A stretch of 64,000 nt of DNA from Lentzea waywayandensis. Lineage in GTDB: Bacteria; Actinomycetota; Actinomycetes; Mycobacteriales; Pseudonocardiaceae. The translations under genes and the position numbers were made by a program. The stretch's first letter is position 1. Every line of letters starts with the position of its first letter. Under the pieces are notes generated by a model. It was not told the origin of the DNA. It did not search any database and saw only the letters and a list, made by a program, of their open reading frames with translations. The stretch is from NCBI RefSeq assembly GCF_900115955.1, contig NZ_FOYL01000002.1:620001-684000 (forward strand), given 5' to 3'. Below are positions 42,773 to 51,338 of the stretch, piece after piece.

Positions 42773-43894
42773 TCAATGCCCGACAGCCGAGGCCATCCGC
42801 GTGACCGCCTCGGTGATGATCTCGGGCGAGGTCCCGATGTTGAGCCTGACGTGGCCCTCCGCGCCGCTGCCGAACCCGGTGCCGGACATGAGCGCGACCC
42901 GTCCTCTCTCGACGAAGAACGCGGCCGGGTCGTCGCTGATCGCCCGGCAGTCGAGCCACGCCAGGAAGGTCGCCTCGGAGGGCTCGTAGGCGATCTCGGG
43001 CAGGTGCTCGGTGAGCAGGTTCTTGAGGAGTTTCCGGTTCTCGTCGAGGCCTGCCAGCAGGGCGTCGAGCCACTCGCCGCCGTGCCGCAGCGCGGCCGTG
43101 TGCGCGATCGTGCCGAAGTGGCTCGGTCCGTGGCTGACCTCTTCCGGCAACCGCGCGAGGTCGTCGGTGTTCGCGACCGCGACCGCCGCCCGCATCGCCG
43201 CCAGGTTCCAGCCCTTCGACGCGGACATGAGCGACATCCCGTGGTCGTCGACGCTCAGGTACGGCACGAACTTCGCGCTCTTGGACACGAGCGGCGCGTG
43301 GATCTCGTCGGCGATCACGCGGACGCCGTACTTCTCGGCCAGTCGCGCGAGGACCGTCAGCTCGTCGCGGGTGTGGACGGTGCCGGTCGGGTTCTGCGGG
43401 TTGCACAGCAGGTACACCGGGTGGTCGGCTTTGACGTGCTGGAACGTCCGCTCCAGCACGGCCGGGTCGAGGCGACCGTTGGCCAGCGGCGCCTCGATGA
43501 CGGCGCGGCCCATGCTCCTGACGAACAGGTAGAACGGCGGGTACACCGGCGGGCTGACGATCACGGGGTCGCCGGGCCCGGACACCAGCTTGATCAGCTC
43601 GACGATGCCGAGCATCACGTCGGACACGAGCGCTGTTCGTTCCACGGCGATCCCGTTCCAGCCCCAGCGTTCGTTCGCGAACGCCGCGAGCGCCTCGGGG
43701 TACTCCGTTCCGGCCGGGTAGCCGGTGTCGCCCAGGTTCAGCGCGTCGATGACGGCCTGTCTGACGGGCTCAGCCGGGTCGACGTCCATCTCGGCCACCC
43801 ACAACGGCAGCACGTCGTCGGGGAACTGCCGCCACTTCACGCTCGTGCGCTGCCGTAACCGTTCCAAGGACACCTGGCTCAGCGGGTTCAGCAT
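42773..43894 (-). CDS. MalY/PatB-type PLP enzyme (cystathionine beta-lyase/aminotransferase)
   Basis: The 373-residue fold-type I PLP protein shows PLWVAEMDVDPAEP (substrate loop), NPQNPTGTVHTRDEL, ADEIHAPLV and the Schiff-base Lys in SASKGWNLAAMRAA, with a late RLNIGT arginine. These features define the MalY/PatB group, which cleaves C-S bonds of cystathionine or cysteine conjugates. The ATG at 43894 is preferred to an upstream TTG. It is followed downstream by the drr operon with a 78-bp gap, so it may have its own transcript. Physiological substrate unknown. Confidence 0.9.
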   Translation of the reverse strand: MLNPLSQVSLERLRQRTSVKWRQFPDDVLPLWVAEMDVDPAEPVRQAVIDALNLGDTGYPAGTEYPEALAAFANERWGWNGIAVERTALVSDVMLGIVELIKLVSGPGDPVIVSPPVYPPFYLFVRSMGRAVIEAPLANGRLDPAVLERTFQHVKADHPVYLLCNPQNPTGTVHTRDELTVLARLAEKYGVRVIADEIHAPLVSKSAKFVPYLSVDDHGMSLMSASKGWNLAAMRAAVAVANTDDLARLPEEVSHGPSHFGTIAHTAALRHGGEWLDALLAGLDENRKLLKNLLTEHLPEIAYEPSEATFLAWLDCRAISDDPAAFFVERGRVALMSGTGFGSGAEGHVRLNIGTSPEIITEAVTRMASAVGH

Positions 43895-43909
43895 GTGCCT
43901 CAACGTAGG

Positions 43910-44353
43910 TCACCCGGGATGAGCCGTCACGTTGTGCGCGGTGATCTCCTCGCCGCAGCACCGGCACGCGAGGAACGCGTCCGCGGGCTTGCCACAGCTG
44001 CTGTGCTCCAGCACGAACGGCGGCCCGTCCGGGTCCGGCACGTGCGCGTCGCCCCACTTCATGAGGATCACGATGGCAGGGAACAACTCCAGCCCCGCCT
44101 CGGTGAGCCGGTACTCCTCGCGGTCCTCCGCGTACGGCACGCGGTGCAACAGCCCGGCCTCGACCAAGGTCTTCAGCCGTGCGGACAGCGTGGGCCGCGG
44201 GACGTTGAGGTTGCGGACGAACTGCCCGTACCTGCGGACGCCGAAGAAGGCCTCGCGCAGGATCAGCAGCGTCCACCTCTCCCCCACGAGATCGAGCGCC
44301 CGCCCGACGGATTCGCCGCGGAACCGGCGGTCGAGGGCATCGGAGTCGATCAT
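43910..44353 (-). CDS. HxlR-family regulator with C-terminal Cys-rich tail
   Basis: The 147-residue protein has the HxlR winged helix (ALDLVGERWTLLILREAFFGVRRYGQF, then LSARLKTLVEAGLL). A C-terminal tail carries Cys in HSSCGKP and CRCCGEE, which could bind zinc or sense thiol-reactive electrophiles. It is the last gene of an operon with the LLM and acyl-CoA-dehydrogenase-like enzymes (ATGA overlap with the LLM stop). It probably autoregulates that operon through the repeats upstream of 46385. Confidence 0.9.
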   Translation of the reverse strand: MIDSDALDRRFRGESVGRALDLVGERWTLLILREAFFGVRRYGQFVRNLNVPRPTLSARLKTLVEAGLLHRVPYAEDREEYRLTEAGLELFPAIVILMKWGDAHVPDPDGPPFVLEHSSCGKPADAFLACRCCGEEITAHNVTAHPG

Positions 44354-45291
44354 CGGCGGTCCTTCGTCAGCAGTGGGGAGAGCCTGGTCAGCAGCTCGCG
44401 GCCCGCCGGATCCCCGGCGGTCGCCGGGACCAGGCCGACGTGCTCGGCGCCCGCGTCGAAGTACTCGTCGACGCGGCGGGCGATGTCTCTGGCCGAGCCG
44501 ATCGCACCCACCGCCTCGATGAGGTCCGCCGGGATGGCCTGCGCCAGTTCGGAACGCGGCTTGCCCGCTCTGGCCTGCTCGACCAGGGTGCCGTGGCCGA
44601 GGGCGGTGAACATCTCGCCATAGCCGGGCGGGGAGAGGTAGACGGAGAGCTGGGCACGGAGCTGGTGGAGGGTGGCCGGGCCGGGGTCGAGGGCGGCAGG
44701 GATCCAGACGGCCAGGGGTGGAGGCACATTCGTCAGCTCACGGACCTGTTTCTTCACGCTGGCCACGTGGCCGGCGCTCACCAGGTTGAGCACCACCTCG
44801 TCCCCCACCGCCGCCGCCACCCGAGTCATCGCGGGCCCGAACGCCGCCACCGAGATCGGCGTCCCGGGAACCGGCTGCTGCAACCGGAAGCCGGCGACCC
44901 GGTTCCCGGCCAGGATCGCCCGCGTGTCCCGGACCGTCTCCCGCATCCGCCGCACCGGCTCCCAGTCCCGGCCGTGCCACTCGGTCACGATCCGCGGACT
45001 CGACGCCCCCAACGCCAGCCCCGCCCGCCGACCGGTCATCGCGACCACTGTGGACAGTCCCAGCGCCAGCGCGACCGGACTCCGCACCCCGGCCGCGAGC
45101 GGCCCGATCTTCAGCGAGATGTCCGACGTCCGCAGCCCGGCGGCCGTGGCCAGGGCGAACGCGTCGAACGTCGCCATCTCCCCGATCCACAACGTCCCGA
45201 ACCCGGCCTCGTCGGCGACGACGGCGATGTCCAAGGCCTCGGCTGGCGGCCGGTCGAGCCAGAACGGCGTGACCACCCCGACCGACGTCAC
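44350..45291 (-). CDS. LLM-class flavin/F420-dependent oxidoreductase
   Basis: The 313-residue luciferase-like barrel protein shows AVVADEAGFGTLWIGE, SLKIGPLAAGVRSPVALALG, ALGASSPRIVTEWHGRDW and VAAFGPAMTRVAA. Actinobacterial members with this pattern often use F420. A GTG start overlaps the stop of the upstream acyl-CoA-dehydrogenase-like gene (GTGA), and its own stop overlaps the HxlR gene start. The three genes form one tightly coupled operon whose substrate is unknown. Confidence 0.9.
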   Translation of the reverse strand: MTSVGVVTPFWLDRPPAEALDIAVVADEAGFGTLWIGEMATFDAFALATAAGLRTSDISLKIGPLAAGVRSPVALALGLSTVVAMTGRRAGLALGASSPRIVTEWHGRDWEPVRRMRETVRDTRAILAGNRVAGFRLQQPVPGTPISVAAFGPAMTRVAAAVGDEVVLNLVSAGHVASVKKQVRELTNVPPPLAVWIPAALDPGPATLHQLRAQLSVYLSPPGYGEMFTALGHGTLVEQARAGKPRSELAQAIPADLIEAVGAIGSARDIARRVDEYFDAGAEHVGLVPATAGDPAGRELLTRLSPLLTKDRR

Positions 45292-46385
45292 AGCTGCTCC
45301 GTCCGTGCGGGCACACCGAGCAGCACCTTGCCCGGCAGTTCGAGTGAGGCGGCGTTGACCTGGAAGTGCGCGGAAGCCGTGTGCGCGTCCCGGAACCGCC
45401 GCTGGATCGCCGCGCCGTCGTAGATCGCGCCTCCACCGGCCAGGTCGTAGAGCGAGGAGACGACCTCACGAGCCGTCCGAGTCGCGTGCGTGGCGGCCAG
45501 GCGCAACCCGGCCCGAGCCTCGACCGGCACCGGATCTTCGCCCTGTGCCGCCTCCCAGGCCTCCGACACCGCTTCGTAGAAGAACGCCCGAGCAGCCCTC
45601 AGCGACGCCGTAGCCGAGGCCACCGCGGCCTGAGCCGACGACCGTTCGGCCAGCGCCCGGCTGGATCCGAGCGGCTTGCGGCCGGCCAGCGCCACGAAGT
45701 CGTCCACCGCGCCGAAAGCGTTGCCCAGAGCCGCGACCGCGACCGAAAGCGCGAAGAACCCGAACACCGGGAAGCGGTACAGCGCGCCATCCCGCAATGG
45801 TCCGTCCAAAACGGACAGAATCCGGGAGCCGGGCACGAACACGTCCCGCGCCACGCAGTCGTGGCTTCCGGTGCCGCGCAACCCGGTGGTGTGCCAGGTG
45901 TCGAGCACCTCCAGCGACGCCTTGGGCAGTGCCGCGACCTTCAGCGCGCCGTCGTGCACGAACCCGGCGAACAGCCAGTCGGCGTGCCCGATTCCGGAAC
46001 AGAACGACCACTGCCCCGACACCACGACGCCACCGTCGGCCGTGACCCCACGTCCCTTCGGAGCCCACACCCCGGCGGCGACCGATCGAGGGTCCCCGAA
46101 CACCTCCTCGGCGCCCGATTCCGGCAGGTAGGCGGCCAGCAGACCGGAGGTCGCCGCGATCGACACGCACCAGCCGGCGGAAGCGTCACCGCGGGCGATG
46201 GTCTCGGCGAGGGCCAGCGTCTCGGCCGGCGGACTCTCGCCCCCACCGAGCGAACGCGGGACGCCCAGCCGGAACAGGCCTTGCCCGCGAATCGCCTCCA
46301 CCAGTTCAGGAGCCAGCGTGCGGCCCGCCTCCGTCTTCGGCGCGACCTCTCGAGCCAGGTCGGCGACGGTCCGCACGTCAGCCAC
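45288..46385 (-). CDS. Acyl-CoA dehydrogenase-fold flavoprotein (HsaA/monooxygenase-like)
   Basis: The 365-residue protein has the acyl-CoA-dehydrogenase fold (GVPRSLGGGESPPAETLALAE, GQWSFCSGIGHADWLFAG, TTGLRGTGSHDC, LYDLAGGGAIYDGAAIQRRFRD). The arrangement resembles flavin-dependent monooxygenases such as HsaA or dibenzothiophene monooxygenase (DszC) more than a classical dehydrogenase. Pairing with an LLM gene supports a two-component oxidation/desulfurisation-like or xenobiotic step. The GTG start has GTGAGG upstream. It heads an operon with the LLM and HxlR genes. Confidence 0.87.
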   Translation of the reverse strand: MADVRTVADLAREVAPKTEAGRTLAPELVEAIRGQGLFRLGVPRSLGGGESPPAETLALAETIARGDASAGWCVSIAATSGLLAAYLPESGAEEVFGDPRSVAAGVWAPKGRGVTADGGVVVSGQWSFCSGIGHADWLFAGFVHDGALKVAALPKASLEVLDTWHTTGLRGTGSHDCVARDVFVPGSRILSVLDGPLRDGALYRFPVFGFFALSVAVAALGNAFGAVDDFVALAGRKPLGSSRALAERSSAQAAVASATASLRAARAFFYEAVSEAWEAAQGEDPVPVEARAGLRLAATHATRTAREVVSSLYDLAGGGAIYDGAAIQRRFRDAHTASAHFQVNAASLELPGKVLLGVPARTEQL

Positions 46386-46396
46386 GGTGCCTCACA

Positions 46397-46444
46397 GTTC
46401 AGAATTCTTACCGGTTCAGTTTCCTTACCGTAGTCAGTTCAGAA
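46397..46444 (-). promoter_or_regulatory. Repeat-rich operator candidate upstream of the HxlR-linked operon
   Basis: On the minus strand CTGAAC occurs three times and CGGTAAG twice in 46 bases immediately before the GTG start at 46385. Direct repeats of this kind upstream of an operon containing its own HxlR regulator suggest the autoregulatory site. The region is also AT-richer than its surroundings, so the promoter is probably here. Confidence 0.5.
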
Positions 46445-46463
46445 CGACCGGCGCAAGGCACGC

Positions 46464-47945
46464 TCAGGCGAACGGCGACTTGTCGATGCCGCACGTCTTC
46501 TGAGCAGGCAGCACGCCGGTGAAGAGGTACTCCCGCTTCACCTTCTCCGCGCACGCGCTGCGCACGTACATGGACGTGTGCCCGTACCCCTCGACGGTCA
46601 GGAACCCGGTGCGGGCCATCTCCGCCGCGCCGTCCTGAGCGCCGTGCAGCGGCGTGGACGGGTCGAACCTGCTGTTGATGAACAGGATCGGCGCCGACGT
46701 CCTGCGGTTCCACGGTCCGGTGTAGCGGTCGTCGTCACGGCCCTGCCAGAACGCGCAGGCCATCATGTCGAACACCACGGCACGGCCCCAGTACGGCACG
46801 CGCTCGTCCTCGCTCTTGCCGTACTTCGTGTACACGGCCGGATCACGCGGGAAGTCGCTGTCCGAGCACTGCACCGCGTTGAACCCCTCGAACCGGTTCG
46901 TCACGTAGTCGGCCGACGCCGTCAGCGAGGCCGGCGCCTCCCAGACCCCCTGCAGCACGCGCGCGGTGTCCTGCCAGGTGTCCGGCTGTGCGAGCGCGTC
47001 CCACACGAGACTGATCAGCGAAACGCGGTCGAAGCGGCCGTCCGGCGTGGTCACCGGAGACGCCGTCACCTTCGCGACGAGGTCCGCCCACTTCTGCTTC
47101 AGGTCGCCGCCCGCGAACGCGCACTGGGCACCGGGAGCGGCGCACAGGCGCAGGAACTGGTCGAACGTCTCGGCGACACCGCGCGGCACGTCCTGGCGGG
47201 TGTCCAGCGGCACGGTCGTGCCCTGGTCACCGTGCCCGGTGGCGTTGCCGATGAAGTCGAGCGAGCCGTCGAACGCGAGCGCGCGAACCTTGTCCGGGAA
47301 CATGTTCGCGTAGATCGCGCCGAGGTGCGTGCCGTACGAGATGCCGTGGTACGTCAGCTTCTTGTCCCCCACGGCCTTGCGCAGCAGGTCGAGATCGCGA
47401 GCCGTGTTCGCCGACGAGACGTGGTCCAGCAGGTCGCCCGACTTCTCCTCGCAGCGCCGGACGAACTCCCGGTAGCTGTCGTAGAAGGCGGGCTCCTGCG
47501 CCGCCGTGTCCGGGTACACCGGGATGGAGTTGAGGAACTGCTGCTGTTCCTCGACGCTGTCGAAGCAGCGCACGGTCGCCGAACGGCCGATGCCGCGCGG
47601 ATCCCACGACACCACGTCGAACCGCGCCCGCAGCTCCGGCGAGAACAGCCACTCCCACTTGCCACGAGCCCGCAGTCTGTCCACACCGGACGCTCCGGGC
47701 CCGCCGAAGTTCACGAACAGCGAGCCGATCCGCTTCGACGGATCGGTGGCGGGCAGTCTGATCAGCGCCAGGTCGATCTTCGAGCCGGACGGCTGGTCGT
47801 AGTCCAGCGGGACCTTCGCGGTCGAGCACTGGAACCCGTCCTGGCAGTCCTGCCACGCCAGCACGGGCGTCTGCGCCTCTTCCGCGGCCGGCGCGGGTGG
47901 CGCCAGTCCGATCAGGAGCGCAGCCGTCAACAACAGTGATTTCAC
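46464..47945 (-). CDS. Secreted Tap-type alpha/beta-hydrolase (tripeptidyl aminopeptidase family)
   Basis: The 493-residue protein has a signal peptide (KSLLLTAALLIGLAPPAPA). It then shows the Tap/SlpD pattern: VPLDYDQPSG, LFVNFGGPGASGVD, WDPRGIGRS, nucleophile Ser in YHGISYGTHLGAIYANMFP, late Asp in INSRFDPSTPLHGA and His in EGYGHTSMY. Conserved Cys at CQDGFQC and near the C-terminus fit secreted members. It releases N-terminal tri- or dipeptides from proteins outside the cell. The GTG start follows GGGGAG. It is separated from the upstream SDR gene by a strong hairpin, so it is likely a single transcription unit. Confidence 0.9.
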   Translation of the reverse strand: MKSLLLTAALLIGLAPPAPAAEEAQTPVLAWQDCQDGFQCSTAKVPLDYDQPSGSKIDLALIRLPATDPSKRIGSLFVNFGGPGASGVDRLRARGKWEWLFSPELRARFDVVSWDPRGIGRSATVRCFDSVEEQQQFLNSIPVYPDTAAQEPAFYDSYREFVRRCEEKSGDLLDHVSSANTARDLDLLRKAVGDKKLTYHGISYGTHLGAIYANMFPDKVRALAFDGSLDFIGNATGHGDQGTTVPLDTRQDVPRGVAETFDQFLRLCAAPGAQCAFAGGDLKQKWADLVAKVTASPVTTPDGRFDRVSLISLVWDALAQPDTWQDTARVLQGVWEAPASLTASADYVTNRFEGFNAVQCSDSDFPRDPAVYTKYGKSEDERVPYWGRAVVFDMMACAFWQGRDDDRYTGPWNRRTSAPILFINSRFDPSTPLHGAQDGAAEMARTGFLTVEGYGHTSMYVRSACAEKVKREYLFTGVLPAQKTCGIDKSPFA

Positions 47946-48014
47946 ATCTGTCTCCCCAGGTATGACCTCTCGATCATGAAGACGCCGGAGGCGCTCACCT
48001 GGTTGCGCCGGAAC

Positions 48015-48046
48015 GCGGGGTCCCCGGGACGAACCGGGCACCCCGC
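48015..48046 (-). terminator. Hairpin terminator downstream of the SDR gene
   Basis: A 13-pair stem with one C-C mismatch (gcggggt...accccgc, inner cccgg/ccggg) and a 6-base loop lies in the 260-bp gap between the SDR stop and the peptidase start. It would end the steroid-type operon. The rest of the gap shows no convincing gene. Confidence 0.7.
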
Positions 48047-48205
48047 GCGTTCCGCTCAGTCGATCGGGATGCAGGGCACGCCGTGCGTGGTGTCGCGCTG
48101 AGCGTGGATTCGGTCGCCCACGTTCCGAGTCACACCATTAGCCAGGCGCGGTTGATTGCGATCGAGGATCCGCCGCCGATCGACAACGCTGACCAATCCA
48201 GGAAC

Positions 48206-48952
48206 TCAGCTCAGTGCGTGCGTCGCCGTCGCGCCTCCGTCGACCACGAACTCCCCGCCCGTGCAGTAGGCGCTGTCGTCGCTGGCCAGGAACAGCACGA
48301 CGTTCGCGACGTCCTCCGGCTGCCCGATCCGGCGCAGCGCCAGCTTCTTGCCGATCGGCGAGACGTCGATCGGCCGGCCCAGCGCCTCGCTCACCATCGG
48401 GGTGTCGATGGCGCCGGGATGCACGGAGTTCACGCGGATCCCGTGCTGCCCCAACTCCATCGCGGCGACCTTGGTCATGCCTCGGATCGCGAACTTGGAC
48501 GCCGTGTACGCCACCAGATAGGGCATGCCGCCCAGGCCTTCGACCGACGACACGTTCACGATCGACCCGCCGCCCGCGGCCTTCATCGACGGGACGGCCG
48601 CGCGCATGCCGAGGAACGTGCCGACCTGGTTGATGCCGATCACCCGCTGGTAGTCCGCGAGCGTGGTCTCCTCCAAAGCCGAGAAGTGCAGGATTCCGGC
48701 GTTGTTCACGAGAACCGTGATGTCGCCGAACGTCTGCACGGTGAACGCGACGGCCTCGGCCCACTCGTCCTCCGACGACACGTCCAGGTGGCAGTACTCG
48801 GCGCCGAGTTCGGCGCTGAGTTCCTTGCCCTGGTCGTCGAGGACGTCGGTGATCATCACCCGCGCGCCCTCGGCGACGAACCGGCGCGCCGCGGCCGCGC
48901 CCTGACCCCGCGCCGCGCCGGTGATCAGGGCGACCTTTCCCTCCAGCCGCAT
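48206..48952 (-). CDS. Short-chain dehydrogenase/reductase (classical SDR)
   Basis: The 248-residue protein has the NAD(P)-binding TGAARGQGAAAARRF, NNAG in LVNNAGILHF, catalytic Ser in NVSSVEG and YTASKFAIRG (Tyr-x3-Lys), and a late HPGAIDTPM. It resembles 3-alpha(or 20-beta)-hydroxysteroid dehydrogenases of actinobacteria in overall pattern, but the substrate cannot be assigned securely. Its ATG immediately follows the TAG of the aldehyde dehydrogenase gene, so the two are co-transcribed. Context suggests oxidation of a steroid or terpenoid hydroxyl. Confidence 0.9.
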   Translation of the reverse strand: MRLEGKVALITGAARGQGAAAARRFVAEGARVMITDVLDDQGKELSAELGAEYCHLDVSSEDEWAEAVAFTVQTFGDITVLVNNAGILHFSALEETTLADYQRVIGINQVGTFLGMRAAVPSMKAAGGGSIVNVSSVEGLGGMPYLVAYTASKFAIRGMTKVAAMELGQHGIRVNSVHPGAIDTPMVSEALGRPIDVSPIGKKLALRRIGQPEDVANVVLFLASDDSAYCTGGEFVVDGGATATHALS

Positions 48953-50458
48953 CTACATCATCTCGTCGGTCAGCGGCATCATCACGGTCTTGAGCTCGGT
49001 GAAGGCCTCGTAGGCGCTCTGCCCACCCTCCCGGCCGAGGCCCGACTGCTTGTAGCCGCCGAACGGGAGGTGCGGTTCGAGCTGGAATCCGTTGATGCCG
49101 ACCATTCCCACGCGCAACGCCTTCGAGACGCGGAACGCGCGGCGGACGTCGTTGGTGTAGACGCCGGCGCCCAGCCCGTACTCGGTGTCGTTCGCGATGC
49201 GGATGGCCTCCGCCTCGTCGTCGAACGGCACGACGGTCAGGACAGGGCCGAAGATCTCGTCACGGGCGATCGCCATGTCGTTGGTGGCGTCGGCGAAGAT
49301 CGTCGGCGCGACGAAGTTCCCGGACGCGTAGTCGCCGTCGAGCCGGGTGCCGCCGGTGACGAGGCGGGCGCCGTCCTCCTGGCCGCGTTCGATGTAGCCG
49401 AGCACGCGTTCGAGCTGCTTGGCGTTGATCAGCGGGCTGGCCAGCACGGCGGGGTCGAACGGGTCGCCGAACGTCACCGCGCCCGCGAGCATCTGCGCCA
49501 TCGCGATGAACTCGTCCTGCGCGTCCCGCTGCACCAACGCCCGTGTGTGCGCGACGCACGCCTGGCCGGACAGGCCCATGGTGACCATGCCCATGCAGGT
49601 CATCGCGGCCAGGCCGACGTTCGGGGCGTCCGCGAACACGATCGCCGGCGACTTCCCGCCCAGTTCCAGGGAAACGCGCTTCATCGTGCCGGCGGAGGCC
49701 TCGACGATCCGGCGGCCGACGGTGCGGCTGCCGGTGAAGCTGATCTTGTCGACGCCGGGGTGGGTGATCAGCGCCTCGCCGGTCGGGTTGCCGGGGCCGG
49801 TGACGAGGTTGATCACGCCTTCCGGAAGGCCCGCCTCGATCAGCAGCTCGACCATGCGGATCACGCAGAACGACGCGTACTCCGACGGCTTCACCACGAC
49901 CGTGCAGCCCGCGGCCAGTGCGGGCGCGAGTTTCTGCGCGAAGAGCACGAACGGCGCGTTCCACGGCAGGATCGCCGCGACGACGCCGACCGGTTCGCGG
50001 AACGTCATCGCGAGGTGGTCGCCGCCCTGGTACGGCGGCAGGGTCTGGCCGCCGACCTTGTCGATCCAGCCCGCGTGGTGGTCGAAGATGTCCGCCGCGA
50101 TGCCGACCGAGGTGGCGTAGATCTGCCCGAACGACAGCGGCACGCCGTTGTCCAGCGCCTGAAGGCCGCGCAGCTCGTCCGCGTGCTCCCGCAGCAGATC
50201 GCTGTACCTGCGCAGGATCTTGATGCGCTCGCCGGCCCGGCTGCGTGGCCACGGCCCCTCGTCGAACGCCTTGCGTGCCGCGAGCACGGCCGCGTCCACG
50301 TCCTTGGCCGACGCGACGGCGAAGCTGCCGATCTCCTCGCCGGTCGCGGGGTGGTGGTGGGTCCAGGTCTCGTCCGCCTCGCGGAACTCGCCTCCGATGA
50401 GGAGCCGGCCGTCCTTGAGGCCCAGCGTCTCGCGGTGCGGTTGGACGGTGAGCGCCAC
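48953..50458 (-). CDS. NAD-dependent aldehyde dehydrogenase
   Basis: The 501-residue ALDH-superfamily protein has ILPWNAPF, the catalytic Glu in SLELGGKSP, the nucleophile Cys in LSGQACVAHTR, and EIFGPVLTV near the end. It converts an aldehyde to the acid with NAD. It sits eight bases downstream of the Hsd4B-like SDR gene and abuts the second SDR. With the zinc alcohol dehydrogenase three genes upstream it could oxidise a primary alcohol, for example the C26 alcohol of a sterol side chain, to the carboxylate that the FadD19-like ligase would activate. That pathway order is inferred. Confidence 0.92.
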   Translation of the reverse strand: MALTVQPHRETLGLKDGRLLIGGEFREADETWTHHHPATGEEIGSFAVASAKDVDAAVLAARKAFDEGPWPRSRAGERIKILRRYSDLLREHADELRGLQALDNGVPLSFGQIYATSVGIAADIFDHHAGWIDKVGGQTLPPYQGGDHLAMTFREPVGVVAAILPWNAPFVLFAQKLAPALAAGCTVVVKPSEYASFCVIRMVELLIEAGLPEGVINLVTGPGNPTGEALITHPGVDKISFTGSRTVGRRIVEASAGTMKRVSLELGGKSPAIVFADAPNVGLAAMTCMGMVTMGLSGQACVAHTRALVQRDAQDEFIAMAQMLAGAVTFGDPFDPAVLASPLINAKQLERVLGYIERGQEDGARLVTGGTRLDGDYASGNFVAPTIFADATNDMAIARDEIFGPVLTVVPFDDEAEAIRIANDTEYGLGAGVYTNDVRRAFRVSKALRVGMVGINGFQLEPHLPFGGYKQSGLGREGGQSAYEAFTELKTVMMPLTDEMM

Positions 50459-50466
50459 AGCTCCTC

Positions 50467-51315
50467 CTACAGTGCCATCGTGTCCGTGCAGGCGAAAGTC
50501 CTTTGTGGATCGCGATCGGCGAAGTAGCCGTCGAGATCGGTGAACGCGCCGAACTTCTGCTCGACGGTCGGTGGTGCCATCAGCGCGACCATGCCGCCGT
50601 GCACGACGAAGACCTGCCCGTTGATCTTGTCTCCGGACGGCCCCGCGAGGTGCGCGACGAACTTCGCGACGTGCTCGGGCGCCAGCGAGTCGTCGCCCTC
50701 TGGTGCGTCGCCGAACACGTGCGCCGTCATCTGGGTGCGGGCGCGCGGGCAGATCGCGTTGGCGCGCACGCCGTAGCGGCTCGTGCCGCGCGCGGTCGCC
50801 ACGGTCAGCGCCGCGATGCCGGCCTTGGCCGCCGCGTAGTTGGCCTGGCCTTCCGAACCGAGCAGGAACGCCTCCGAGGAGGTGTTCACGATCCGCGCGT
50901 AGACCGGCTCACCCGCTGTCTTCGACTGCTGCTTCCACAGTGAGACGGCGTTGCGCGACAACAGGAAGTGGCCGCGCAGGTGGACGCGCACGACCAGGTC
51001 CCACTCCTCGTCGGACATGTTGAACAGCATCCGGTCGCGCAGCACGCCCGCGTTGTTCACGACGACGTGCAACCCGCCGAACTGCTCCATCGCGGCGGCG
51101 ACGAGGGCGTCGGCGGTCGCCCGCTCGCCCACGTCACCCTCTACGACAACGCATTTCGCACCCAGCTCTTCGATCTCGGCCGCAACGGCGTCGGCCGATC
51201 CCGGCAGGTCGTTGAGCACGATCGACGCACCGGCCCGCGCGAGCTCCAGGGCTTCCGCGCGGCCGAGCCCCGCACCGGCGCCGGTGACCACGGCGACCTT
51301 CCCCGCAAGGTCCAC
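50467..51315 (-). CDS. SDR resembling mycobacterial Hsd4B (Rv3502c)
   Basis: The 282-residue SDR has the cofactor motif TGAGAGLGRAEALELARAGASIVLND, NNAGVLRDRMLFNMSDEEWD, Ser in NTSSEAF and YAAAKAG. Blocks such as GAGAGLGRAEALELA and the extended C-terminus are like multifunctional-enzyme-2-type 3-hydroxyacyl-CoA dehydrogenases, including Hsd4B beside fdxD-fadE26 in Mycobacterium tuberculosis. It would oxidise the 3-hydroxyacyl-CoA formed by the EchA19-like hydratase. GTG start with GGGAG upstream. It lies between the alcohol and aldehyde dehydrogenase genes, 23 bp and 8 bp away. Confidence 0.88.
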   Translation of the reverse strand: MDLAGKVAVVTGAGAGLGRAEALELARAGASIVLNDLPGSADAVAAEIEELGAKCVVVEGDVGERATADALVAAAMEQFGGLHVVVNNAGVLRDRMLFNMSDEEWDLVVRVHLRGHFLLSRNAVSLWKQQSKTAGEPVYARIVNTSSEAFLLGSEGQANYAAAKAGIAALTVATARGTSRYGVRANAICPRARTQMTAHVFGDAPEGDDSLAPEHVAKFVAHLAGPSGDKINGQVFVVHGGMVALMAPPTVEQKFGAFTDLDGYFADRDPQRTFACTDTMAL

Positions 51316-51338
51316 AAGAGACTCCCAGATCGAATGTG

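Noticed and set aside
47946..48205. A possible small minus-strand coding tail ending near 48061 (reading ...HGVPCIPID)
   Set aside because: No convincing start codon, ribosome-binding site or full-length frame could be found, so it may be chance or a gene remnant; it is left out.
48083..50527. An 814-residue plus-strand frame opposite the SDR and aldehyde dehydrogenase genes
   Set aside because: It is an antisense shadow caused by high GC content; its composition is His/Arg/Asp-rich without motifs, and the minus-strand genes have complete catalytic motifs.
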